Below, piece by piece: positions 22,757 to 34,249 of a stretch of DNA of 64,000 nt. Numbering within the stretch: position 1 is the stretch's first letter; every line of letters starts with the position of its first letter. The position numbers and the translations under genes are program-made. A model generated the notes under the pieces. It ran no database searches. It worked only from the letters and a program-made list of their open reading frames with translations, and was not told the origin of the DNA. The stretch is from Cryptomeria japonica. Its lineage: Eukaryota; Streptophyta; Pinopsida; Cupressales; Cupressaceae. The stretch is taken from assembly GCF_030272615.1 (NCBI RefSeq), contig NC_081408.1:765450330-765514329 (forward strand), read 5' to 3'.

Positions 22757-25129
22757 TTTCATACATAAGCTGTATAGAGCATTTGGCTCCAATGCATATC
22801 AGAAAAACACCAAAAACAGTCAGATAAATGTCCTGAAGAAAATACAAAAAAAAAATCAAAATAGTAAAGAAAAATCATGCATCCAAACAGTGAACAACCA
22901 CTCTGGTGGCACCTTGGGTAAGTTCAATGGTGAAAACCTGGCAAACAGGTGCCACTCGTAAAGGCTATGGCTCCATTGTCTTTCATACTTGTTGTGATCA
23001 CGTTCATTGCATCCACTCATCCATCATTCAAACCATGGCTTGTTATTGATCTACAATCAAGGATAGTACTTCATGCGTCTTACATCCCGCTTTTTCATAG
23101 TCATGTCTAAACTGGGGGCAATGCTCTTAAACCTATTGATGAAAGTGGATTCTACATTACTTATGATTCATTGAGTTCTTCATTCAAAACTGTCTCACAA
23201 AATACCAAAAACATTTGAAAACTGTCTCACAAAATTCAAAAAACATTCAAAAACTATCTCACAAAATACCAAAAACATTCAAAACTGTCTCACAAAATAC
23301 CAAAAAAATATTCCATAACACTCACAAAATCCAAAAACATCATAAAATATCAAAAATCAATCAAAAACATGGCAACACCTTGTACATACGCATCCAAGAA
23401 GATACCAAACACACATTCTAAAATACTCAAACGATGACCACTTATCACATTGACCAAACAATCAACATCGACACGCACAAATTATCTTAACAAGGATGCA
23501 TCCTTCCTTACCAAAACAAAGACATGATAACATTTTCTTTGACAAGAAAATTTTGTTTAAGCTATCAAATGCTTGGTCGGTTTGATCAGCTATTTATTCA
23601 TTTATATCAGGTTCCTACGCTACTTCGGGATATCCACAAGTGATTAGAGTGGTCGGGATGGTTCCTAAGTATCGTTTTGTTTATTTATCTTCTACGAATT
23701 ATTCCATTGAAGTTTTGGGGCATGTACTAATGGTTTCTACGTGGGAAGTTCACTAAGCTACGTGATCTTAGGCGAAATACAGTCATGGATCACTATGGCT
23801 TGCTGACTACAACGTATACCTCAACCATATGAGCATGAACCATTATGGAGGGTCCATATTCTTTATTTATTTATGTTGTTTGCTTGCAGGTACAATGCTC
23901 CAAACTTGGTTCCTACTACCTCGTCCAAGATTGATACTACCATGTTCAATGATGAAAATAAAGCACTATGGATCGTCATTTCATCTCATCTGTTTATATT
24001 GCATTTCGTTGCATATCACCCATCCATTTGATCATTCATTATTCATATTTATGTTTTTTTTTATGTGAGTGTGAACAAGTTTGAATATGAGAAATTATTT
24101 TAAAATGAATTATTCTTGGATACACTCACGATAGAGTTCTCTGATACATCATCAGTGCATCATGGAAAGTCTAACCAACCTTGGATTCATCTCTCATGAA
24201 CACATAGCATCATCATTTCATTACATTTAGTTGCATTTAAATGAACCTAGTTCATTATCATGTACTTGCATATAGATTTTATGAAATTCATTTTTTAGAT
24301 TTTCATTTAAATACATTTAATATCATTTAGTTGCATTTACATACATCTAGTTCATTATCATTTACTTGCATTAGCATCATTACATCATTTCATCATTGCA
24401 AAATCAAGACATTTAGATTCCTTTGTATAAATTTCTCATCATTACATTTACTACCATTATTAGCCATTACTGTACATTCATTTAGTCATCTAGGTACAGT
24501 TAGATGTCTTGTTAAAATCACCATTCACCATCATTTAAGCTTCTTTACCATACATTTGTTTAGATTCCTTTAGTTGCATACATTTATTTATCTATCCATT
24601 TAGTTAAGTGCATTCATCTATCTATTCACATATATTCTTATACTCATTCATTTCATCTTAAAAAGATTTCATGTAGGATTCATTAAGATGCATTCATTAT
24701 TCTTTTTAATTGCATTACGGTGCAGTTGTTCATTACCCATTAGTTGCATTATCATCACATTATCATTTCACTTAGTCATATTGTATAACATTTAGAATCA
24801 TAACATAACCATTTGTTTCAACATTTGTTTATACATTTCATATGTGCATTCATTTATAAATCATCACATAAACATATACATCTAAGCATGTAAAACATCC
24901 ATCTAAGCATAAATCATAAATCATCATCCTGCATAAATCCATACATATCATCAACCTACATATCATCACAAAATATGGGATCTCCTCATATATCACATCA
25001 TATCATCTCGCCAAAACATACATGTATCAGAGTACAATGATGTCAAAAATATCGACTACCAAGAGCCATCCAAGTCATAGTCCAAAATGACAATGTAATA
25101 AAATACATACAACTCTCTCAAATGCCACT
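22757..25129 (+). other. 3' non-coding region of the Tat element
   Basis: No sense-strand gene. It holds a conserved-looking block with the words CTGGTGGCACCTTGG and GGTGCCACTCGTAAAGG near 22904-22965, four 31-32-bp tandem units (23186-23314), and AT-rich sequence in which CATTTAGTTGCATTTA-like phrases recur (24190-24800). The far end borders the antisense gene. Confidence 0.65.
23186..23314. repeat. Four tandem units of 31-32 bp
   Basis: Units start AAAACTGTCTCACAAAATAC and end CAAAAACATTC; unit starts are near 23186, 23218, 23250 and 23281, with only a few differences between them. Confidence 0.85.
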
Positions 25130-27750
25130 CTAACCAGATGTTGCACCACCATCACCACCTGCTCCCCCACTACCTCCTGCACCACCTGCACTACCTCGTC
25201 GTGGAGGACCCATCACACCACCACTGCTCTGCATCCTCTGAGACCGCTCTGATCTCTCCCGATGCATTTGTGAATAACTCAGTGCCTGCTGACTAGATGA
25301 CACCACCTGCTCATATAGACCTCGCCAATTATCAACCTCTCCACCTGCCCTTCGTAACTCCCTTGCCAATGAATCAATTGACGACCCATGTCCCTGTACT
25401 CCCTCCAAGGCCTGAACTCTCTCCTGCAGTTGGATCACCCTATCAACTGCTCAATCTCTCTCCCGCAGCACTACAGTCAGGTCTGACTCCCATGCAAATA
25501 GTTGAACATCTCTAGCTGCAACCTCTGTCTCCGTATCCTCCAACCGAGTCTGCAAAAATAATATCATCTGATCCTGAAGATCTCCTCCTCCCATCCCTAC
25601 CAGATCCTCTCCTCCACCTATAGCTCGCTCTCCTCCTCCGGTGGCTCCCTCTCCTGTATCCATAGGTCCTCTCCCTCCCCCATATCCTTGCCACCTAATC
25701 TGACTCCCCCTGCATCAAAGGCCCCCGTGACATTCGCAATGGCTGCCCGCCTCTCCCTCTCCATTGTAACCGTCCACCTCCACCACCACCACCTCCAAAT
25801 CCACCACCCCCACCTCCTCCTCCATCCCTTCCTCCTCCCTCACCTCTCCCTCGTCCCCCTACTCCAAATCCTCGACCCCCTCTCCTCCTTCGTCTTTGTC
25901 TCCTATCCTCCTCAAAAGTTGGAATTAGCTCTGTCGGATCCGATATGCGTGGAATAGGATGTGCAGTAATGTACTGTGTGTACTCATCTGTCACCTCTGC
26001 ATCTACAATCACCGACCTCGTCTGCCACGGTCTCGCCTGTAAAGTCTGAAACTCTGCTAAGTCCTCATCATATGGTAATACTGGCCCCCACCAGAACCTC
26101 TCATGTACCACCTGTGCATACTCTCCTGACCCACTCAGCAATCCCTACCTCCGTTCGAACTGCCTCAACACTCTGCCAAGTACCTGTCTCTCCACATTGT
26201 AGGTTGTCCTACCAATCAAGTACTATGTCATAAATACATAAGGCAAAGCCTCTGCATCATCATCCCAGGGCTCACACTCAATATAGGGCCTCCAGATCAC
26301 TGCATCCAAATCATCTAATGCCCGCCGCCACCACTCTAACTTCCCCAGGTGGGGCTGACTCATCATACTGCCATACATATACACATAGGGCTTATCCACT
26401 GCCCTAAATCTTAGACTAACAGGTCGGGTCATAGGTAGGTGCTCCCATGCCCATATATGCAGTAGAGTGATCCCCACTCCCAGTGAGCTCGTCTCTCGGT
26501 ACACCACCTCATGCAGCTCCCGATATAGGTGTGACAGAACGCACGGTCCCCATGTAAAGCGGGTCCCCTCATTCATCATCTGCTCTATAACCTGGCCCCA
26601 ACCCACGGCCAGTCCATGTGATCGTCGATCCGGGCATAGCAGACCCCCAACAATACCTGATAAGATAGCTGGCAGTGGCTCATATAATACAGCTATCTCC
26701 TCCCACGCTATTGAGCCATCATGAATAAACACATCCTCATCAAAAATCCATTGCACCGCTGTTGTCCCCTAGGCTCGACCATATGTCACAAGATCCCCTC
26801 GGATAGGGATGTGTAAGATCCGCCACACATCCTCTAGTGTCACAGTCATCTCCCCCATAGCTAGGTGAAACATACAAGTCTCACTGTGCCACCGCTCCGC
26901 CAATGCTGTCATCAAGCCGCGATTCATCTGAATCACTGGCATATACATCACATCATATAGGCCCGTCGCTGCAATGCAATCAATCTCGGCCTCTGTCAGC
27001 TGATCTCTCAACTACTATGTGGCTGGATGCCTCTCCCGCATTTGTAAGATGGGAAGATCCTCCTACACATGCACATCAACCATCGTCATCAATTGTTTTG
27101 TTTCAAACTTTCTTAAGTTTAAACCTAGACTATCAACAGATACTTTGATCAAGTATCTTCGGGTCTCAATAGGTAAGCAATCATGGCACACCTAGACTAC
27201 AATAGACATTTATCCTAATTACCTAAGTCTCAACAAGCCTGCTATGGTTCAAAACAACTAACCTCTCCATCCATCCACCATTGGCATCAGGAGATTCTTT
27301 TTCTAAACACTGGGGCATCTATTTTTCAGACAATAGCGCTACTCTACTAACAATCGTGCTACAACAACTACACACTAGCGCTGAAAAACAATAGCGCTAG
27401 CACAACTATGCAATAACGCCATTTCAAAACACTAGCGCTAGAAGAAGGACTCGATAGCGCTAAAACTACATTAGTGCTAAAACAACAACTCAACTGCGCT
27501 ATAACTTACAACAGCGCTAAAACCACTATGTGATAATGCTATAGCGGCACAATAGCGCTAGTTAAACTAACAACATCGCCAAAATATAGTTTTAGCGCTA
27601 TTGTCTTAACTCAACTTGGACGCTTGAAAAAAGACATAAAAAATGCGTAAAAATCAAAATTTCAAATTTACGTACCACTGGTCCGTAGTCATCTGGCCAT
27701 TGGAATCGACGAACCCGCTCTAGTCGATGATCCGCTATTGGTACCGACAT
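25130..27750 (-). pseudogene. Antisense plant-mobile-domain (MAIN-like) gene inside the Tat element
   Basis: On the minus strand, 27062-25700 is one frame whose protein matches the plant mobile domain of MAIN/MAIL proteins and 'protein phosphatase 7 long form' homologues: TGLYDVMYMPVIQMNRGLM, then ERWHSETCMFHLAMGEMTVT, LEDVWRILHIPIRGD, and later FTWGPCVLSHLYRELHEV and LLHIWAWEHLP. A Gly/Arg-rich stretch (25700-25900) and, after a frame change near 25670-25690, a glutamine/arginine coiled-coil-like tail to 25130 follow. A possible first exon is 27750-27676 (ATG then MSVPIADHRLERV) ending at GTACGT, with an acceptor TAG before 27062; both are phase 0. Premature stops: TAG at 27015, 27012, 26769, 26223, 26145, 25695 and TGA at 25451. 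MAIN-like proteins act in transposon silencing and gene expression; what a retrotransposon copy would do is unknown. Confidence 0.8.
27328..27605. repeat. AGCGCT palindrome cluster, 3' end of the Tat element
   Basis: Eight exact AGCGCT hexamers, often as ATAGCGCTA, plus one-base variants (GTGCTA, TGCGCT, AACGCC, TCGCCA), about fourteen motifs at ~20-bp spacing. It falls in the proposed intron of the antisense PMD gene and mirrors the cluster behind the 5' LTR. Confidence 0.8.
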
Positions 27751-28150
27751 CCTGACTGCTGCTCGCTCTTTCAAAGAAGTCACTATCAAAGCTCTGAATC
27801 ACTATGGAGATGAATGCAAATGACCTTGTTTTTTACCCCTTCACCCCCATATGTACACTTCACCCTAACCCTAATTTTACCCCGATCATCACTGTGGTTC
27901 TCGTGAACTTCCAGTGCCTCCCATTTCTCCGTTTTATCTCCAATTTCTTCTATTCTTTCACTGATACTACTAAATTCTTCTCTTCTACCTCCCCGCCAAT
28001 TCTCATTCTTTTTCTAGAGATCGCTCGATTTTTTGAAACTTTCAGCCCATCTCTCGAGGGGGCATACCACCCATTAAATTAACATTTATGGGGCATATTT
28101 CTTCACACCTATTTTTCTTTCTTTGAAACGACACGATAAACTGCACCGTC

Positions 28151-28165
28151 TCAAAGAGGGGCAAA
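28151..28165 (+). promoter_or_regulatory. Polypurine tract of the Tat element
   Basis: TCAAAGAGGGGCAAA directly before the 3' LTR. The pol-less element at 35538-46866 has the closely similar TCAAAGACGGGCAAAA in the same place. Primes plus-strand DNA synthesis. Confidence 0.85.
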
Positions 28166-29638
28166 TGCAGTCATATAAATCTGTCCATTTTAATTAAATA
28201 AATATTTACTATTTATTTGATTAATAAACCCACTAGCCAACAGTTAATTAAATTAACATTTAATTAATTCATCCTCAAACATTCTCCTATTAATTAAATA
28301 AATTATTCAATTTATTTTAATTAATTCATTAAACCAAATTCACAATCAATTAAATGAATAAATCTTATTTATTTAATTTAATCCCCTTTCCTCTTTTAAA
28401 TAAATAATTAAAACATTTATTTAAATCATTAAATCCCTCCCACTTGCATTCTCCTAAAAATGCAATTGCACCTATTTGTTGAAATAAATGAATTTTATTT
28501 TAATAAAAATCCTATTTTTCCTCACCCACCAAATCCACTTGCAATCCTAAATCCCCTTCTAGACTCTTCTAACCCCTTCCTAATTAGCCTAATCCATCCC
28601 CTAAATATTGTCACATTCCTAAGCAACTTGGAGTCACTTCTCAAAGCCCTCAAAGTCTTTGAAAAGCATTTAATGCTTTATGTGTTCAACAATCTAACCT
28701 CTAAAGTCTTCCAAACCACCAATGGCTCTTACATGACTATTAATGGCTCTTACATAACCATTTATGGTTAAATCCACTTGCACCCATTGTTAGGGACTTT
28801 GACCTCTAACTCAACCCTCATGTAACCCATGTGTCTCCTCAAGCATTTATTGCTTTGACCATGGTTATCCTCACTAACTCTTGCACAAGAGTTTATCCCT
28901 TGGATAAAAGCATTATTCCTTGAATAATGAATTTATTCACTCAACTCAACATTAACCCTACCTCCCAAATTAACCCTTAGGTCATGTCAAGCATTTAATG
29001 CTTCTTTCCTCTCCCCTCAACCCATCTCATGTTGACACCTGTCATCCTGGGACTGGGTTGAAAGTCCTCACATGGATCTTAAACCATTCAATCCTGACCC
29101 TTGTTGAGATTACTCAATCTCAACCATCCATTGCTCCATTTTACCTATAAATAGATCTCGTTTCTTCATAATCCAGATCCTGAAAACTTGTATGCATTTA
29201 ACTTATAGTCAATTTTAGAGAGAACAATTTAGCATAAATCACTCGTATTGTCATTTTGGACTAAAATAAATCTTAGTTCATTTCATAGCATCTCATATTT
29301 AGCTTGTTTTACATTTGCATAGCAAAGTTTAAAACATTTCAATCTTGAATCTCCATAAGATATCCATAGTGCAAAAAATTGTTGAGAGCTACACTTATTT
29401 GGAAACTTGGAGAGGAGAGGAACAAGGGAGGAGGAGGAGCTACAAGCATGGTGGGAGGCATTTGGAGATGCCTTGTTGCATTTGTTTTCATTGTTAAATA
29501 CTCTATTTTGCTTATAGTGTCTCTCTTGATATGCCTGTTTAGAATAATCTTTGGTTGTTAACACTAACACTTGTTTCTTGTGTTTCTTGTGTGTGTTGCC
29601 TTACCACAGGTTTTTCTAACAATCCTTTTTGCAGAGCA
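28166..29638 (+). repeat. 3' LTR of the Tat element
   Basis: 1473 bp, TG...CA, matching the 5' LTR minus its SINE. A TATA box lies at 29146-29153. After the terminal CA come two bases (TC, also present after the 5' LTR) and then LINE sequence from 29641. Confidence 0.92.
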
Positions 29639-29640
29639 TC

Positions 29641-32550
29641 GGGTGGGATTGCTACTTTTTGGAACCCAAGATTGGTTAAGAGGACTTTAATCATGTTGCT
29701 ACCCTTTTCAAGCATATGACAGATGATGCTTCTTGGATCACACTAAATCAATAAGACTGCTAGGAGAAGACTTTGGAATAACCTTTCTAGTTTCAAATCC
29801 TCTCCCATCTTGATTGTAGTTGGTTGGTCATGGGGGATTTTAATACTCCACATAAAGATGTTGATCTTCAAGGTGCCTCCACCTATTCAAACAGATGTGT
29901 GGGGATATATCTTATTCAGGCAAAATTGGACCAACCTCTAATTTCCTCTAATTAGCTCGTGTCTTACGCCTGTTCTCCCTTGACACTTTCTAGTTTTGGG
30001 TTTGATGAGATTTTGGGTAGGAAAAGGAGGTTCCCTTTTAGGTTTGAAAGGATGTGGCTAAGGCATGCAAATTTTAGAGACAAAATTAAGGAATGATGGA
30101 ACATTAGAGTTGATGGTTCTATTATTTATATAGTTGTGAAAAAACTCAATTTTTTTAAGACCAATGCCAAAAAAGTTGGTTTCTTGCTTAAACTTGGTCT
30201 AATGAAAGCTTATGATCGTGCAAACTGGTAGTTCCTCGTTAAGGTGCTCAAGGCTTTTGGTTTTGATAGTAAGGTTATGATAGTTGCTATTGACTCCTTA
30301 AGTTCTTGGTGATCATCAATGTTTCTTCATCTGGCTTCTTCAACAACTCTCATAGAATTAGCCAGGGAGATTTAATTTCTCGTAGTTTCTTTTCATCATT
30401 ATGGCTAAGGTGTTGTGGAAATATTTGTAGAAGGCTATGAATGTAGGGTTGTTGAAAGGCCTCTTCCCTTCCTCTAATATGCAGATCTTCTCTCATCAAT
30501 AATTTGTTGATTGCACAATAATTTTTGGTGTCGTTGGTTTAGGAGGCAAAGAATCTTAAGTCTATTTTGATAAACTATGAAGTTGCTTTTGGTAAGAAGT
30601 TTAGTCTCCTAAAAAGCTCCATCTACTTTCTTAACACTTCAGAGCTCAAGTAGAGGAAAATCTCGAGATTTATTGATTGTAAAGTGGAAAGTCTCCCTGC
30701 AAGTATCTGGGCCTTCCCCTTTGTGGTAATAATGTTCCGAATTCTTTTTGGTTGGGGCTCATTGATAGATTTCAATCAACATTAGCTGGTTGGAAGGGTG
30801 GTCTCCTAAGACAAGTGGGGAAAGTCTAGTTTATAAAGGCTGCTCCTCATAACCTCCATGTTTACGCTATGAGTCTTTTCAAATTTGCTACTAAATTTGT
30901 GGAAAAGATAGAGAAAATTTAGAAGAGGCTTTTGTGGATTGGTACTAAGGAGAAAAATAATTTACACCTAGTTTGGGAGCATGTTTGCAATCATACAAAA
31001 TTCGGTGGACTGGAATTAGAAGATTAAGAGAGTTTAATTATGCTCTTTTGTCTAAACAACTTCGAAGGCTTTTTACTTAAAATAATGAATGGAATAAGGT
31101 CATGTTTAGCAAGTATGTACAAGGTCCTCCCAACTTGAGTCAGTTTATGAACTCCAAGATCACTCGCCTGGATTGGCGTTGTGTGACTTTCTTTTTTTTT
31201 GAAATCAAAGTTTATCATTTCTAAAGGCTTAAGGCGGTCCCTTGTGAATGGTTGAATTATGAGCTTCTCAAATGATTTGTGGATTGGTCATTGTTCTCGT
31301 AAGGACTTGTCAAGTGCACTCCCTTTTAAATATACGTGTATTAGATTCTTTGGCAGTAGGGTGGTTGACCACATCCAAGATGGAAGTTGGAAGAATCTCC
31401 TCATTATGGATTTCAACCTCCATGTTCTTTAGAGTTTTTAAGTTATGTGCAAATCCCACTCTCTTTGTCCCAATCGGGTGGTCTGTAACTTCAATCATTT
31501 AGGTAATTCCTTTGTTGCTTCTACATTCTCTTTTGGTTGACCCTTGCTCCCCTCCTCTTTTTGGGCCTCTTTGTGGATCTCGAAGTTCATTAGTTTTTTT
31601 TTGGCTCCTAGTTTAGAATAAAGTTCTTACTATTTATAATCTTTGTTAGAGAGGTTTTGCTTTGGCTAATAGATACCCCTGTGTCATGGATTTTGAAAGC
31701 TCCCTCCATATTCATTTGTGTTGTTCCTTTGTTAGGGATGTGTAGGCTCGTATTTTGGGTTTGTGGAACATTAAGTGGGTCTTCCCTTCTTCATTTAGTG
31801 ACTTGAGGGTTCAATGGGTTGCCCCTTCTAATAACACTAAACTTTCTTTCCTTTGGCCCTTGATAATTCTGCGTATTGCTTGGGGTGTGTTGAAGGAAAG
31901 GAATAATGGATTTTTAGAGACTCTTATTTGAAATTTGTTGTTGTGTCTTTCAAAATTAGTCGTGCTATCTAGGAAAACTTTTATGCAAGAGTGTTTGAAT
32001 CTAACTTTTATGGTTCAAATATTTTATTTGCAGGTTGCTGAAAGTTGGTGCCTGGACATTGACATTTCCATCCCTACTAAGAAAGTTAAAATCTCTAGAG
32101 ACTATGTGGTTTCGTACTTTCCTCCCAGTGGTTGGGTCAAAACTAACTTTGAAAGTGCGGCAATGGGAAAATCAGGGTTTGCAGGTTGTGGGGGAGTGTT
32201 GAGAGATGAATATGGTAGGCTCATGTCAGTCGTGACACTCCCTTTGGGAATCCAAACCAATCACCTAGCTAAAGTGGTAGTGACATTTTACACCTTAAAA
32301 CTTGTTCATTCTCAAGGTCACATAAGAGTTTGGATTGAAGGATATTCACTTAATATAATCCCAATGTTTAAAGGAGATTCAAAACCCAAGTTGGTCCATC
32401 AAGGCCTTAATTAAACACTCGCTTAATCTCATTAATTGCTTCAAGGTTTGTCAGAATCCTCATATTTATTGGGAAGGCAATAATCTTATCTAACTCTTTT
32501 GTTAATCTTGGAGTGCCTAGCATTGCAGAGAAAATATGGAGTATTAATGA
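29641..32550 (+). pseudogene. L1-type LINE, 3' part: endonuclease end, RT, zinc finger, RNase H
   Basis: Continues the LINE broken at 5150. Recognisable pieces in order: endonuclease (WSWGILI, about 29830); RT (LMKAYDRANW near 30210, SQGDLIS near 30365, and FVDCTIIF near 30504 where the family has FADD, so a catalytic aspartate is lost; YLGLPL near 30705); zf-RVT region (to about 31900, KERNNGFL); and an RNase H domain of the RVT_3 type (GWVKTNFESA near 32130, GVLRDEYGRL). Many stops and frameshifts. The C-terminal RNase H is typical of a plant L1 subgroup. No clear poly(A) tail because a minus-strand LINE abuts it near 32555. Confidence 0.82.
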
Positions 32551-32559
32551 TCCCCTCCT

Positions 32560-34030
32560 CCTCAATGTTTTTGATTAAAAAAGCAACGATAACTAGGGCG
32601 CCGACCCTTTACATAGTCAGGCACTATCAAAAAACCAAAATTACAAACAAACCAGGCAGGCGAAGAAAGCATGGAGAAACAAAATAGACTCAACCCCAAT
32701 CAAGGGGGAACAGAGACACCTGACCCTAATATGGGGGAAGAGGTGGGAGGGAGAGAGGATTTCCCCTTTCATCGACGATGAACCATCGTCCAAGCAATGG
32801 AGTCATTAGGATGCACGAATTGTAGATCACTCGACGAGGAGTCGGTAGAAGGTGGATCGGAAGGGGTCTTCATAGACTGTAAGGGGGTCGCAGAAGCTTG
32901 GGCTGGAGTAGTAACATCAATAGCGTTTGGGGACTTAGACTGCAGATCAGGTTGAGCAGCACCAGAGTCATCAGAATGTTTCTCCAAAGCGTAGATCATT
33001 AAATGGTCCAAAGTAGCATCCTTCCACCAAGTGGGAGCCCCTCATCGACGAAAAAATGAGCAATCTGAGGCCAAGTGGCCTGTAGAAAAACACTTTTTGG
33101 CAACGGAAGGGGAGGCCCTCGAAATCAAGCGGTTGTGTCCATGGTCGGTTCCCAACCATTAGAATCACATCACTAGGGAGTAGTGAAGCAATATTAATGT
33201 CAACTAAAATTCAGGCAAAATCGGAGTGGCCCATAGAGGAGGTGTCCCCGTCCACCATCAGGAAGAGTCTAATGGAGTTGCCAATAGCCTCGTAGCACGA
33301 TTGCTCCCAAAAATGAAGTGGAAGGTTTGGAAGCCTGACACTAACTAGAGGAACATTTAGTGGTTCAGTGAGAGGGTTGAAAGAAGTGGTCCAGGGTTTA
33401 ATCGAGAGAGGGTGAGCATCCCAGGCCTACACCTTACTTAGAATCAAATCTCTATCTTCTAAGGAAGTGAAGGAGGCAATGAATAATCCCTTCGCACAAG
33501 GAAATATTTCAATGTTTTAAGCAATAAAGGGTTTCCAAGAGTCACTTACCCATCGGTGAATATCCGATAGGGATGGCCAAAACCCAAAAACTCTGCACAC
33601 CAGGGCATAGCACTAGTAAAATCCAATGTTATCCACCACATCTTGCCCATAGACAATAACACGGGATGTCTTGGTATAGGAGAGAGGACGAACACCAGAG
33701 GAGGAGGGACCTGTAGAATGGTCCACATGGGCGAAGCTACGTTTCCCGATAGGAGGAGCAAACTTAGATGTGTGTATGCCAACAGTAGTTGTCGTACCAC
33801 AAGCCAGAGCCGAAGCCATCAAGCCCATGGGGTTCACAAGTGTCGTAGTAGCTCCAGGAGAGGCCACCAGAGTGTGGTCCCTAGATGAGAGGGAAGCCCC
33901 CACTATAGTGGTCAAGGCAAAAGGTGGAAGACCAGGTAAGGAAGGGAGGGAAGAGTTCAAACCAACGGGAGCGAGAGAGATGTTGGGAGCGGGAGAGTCG
34001 TTGAGACCCATTGGAAAAGGCATTATTAGT
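32560..34030 (-). pseudogene. ORF1-only LINE derivative
   Basis: On the minus strand, ORF1 starts at about 34023 (MPFPMGLNDS). A Ser/Thr/Pro-rich N-terminal part is followed by a DUF4283-like region (FWPSLSDIHRW, then LPNLPLHFWEQSCYEAIGN) and a decayed zinc-knuckle region (FRCQKVFF...), ending with a Ser/Pro tail at 32769. DUF4283 proteins are the RNA-binding ORF1 of plant L1 elements. About 70 bp after the stop the sequence turns into a 3'-UTR-like segment with GGGTCGGCGCCC and a T/A-rich end near 32560, so the ~4 kb ORF2 is absent. Stops and a frame change near 33460-33620 interrupt ORF1. A 25-bp duplication lies at the 5' end (34020-34070). Confidence 0.7.
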
Positions 34031-34249
34031 CATGATATGTTAAAGGCATTATTAGTCATGATATGTTAAATGGATGAAAAGGATATGGTAAATAAATTTT
34101 TTTGTAAGGCCTTGGCTCTAATGTTTTGTGTGTGGATGGTCATTCACATTTATGAGTTCTTGAAAATGCCTCTTCATTTAATGATTCCCACATGGATTTT
34201 GGGCATTTTGTTCTCCTAGTTTAGTTGGTGGGGTAGGCAATGGGCCGCA

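Larger units (their letters stand above)
5154..29638 (+). mobile_element. Ty3/gypsy LTR retrotransposon, Tat type, with nested SINE and copia element
   Basis: The element is bounded by direct repeats starting TGTAGTCACATAAATC (5154) and TGCAGTCATATAAATC (28166), both ending GCAGAGCA. The order is LTR, long leader, gag, protease, G-patch, linker, RT, RNase H, archaeal-type second RNase H, integrase, long 3' region with an antisense gene, polypurine tract, LTR. The second RNase H and the antisense gene are features of the Tat lineage. Without the SINE and the copia insertion the element is about 18.3 kb. All coding parts are broken by stops and frameshifts, so it cannot act on its own. The flanks are LINE sequence, but instead of a 5-bp target duplication they share about 83 bp. 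Confidence 0.9.

Noticed and set aside
25688-26233. Plus-strand Pro/His/Leu-rich open frames opposite the PMD gene
   Set aside because: Antisense shadow of the Gly/Arg-rich coding stretch.
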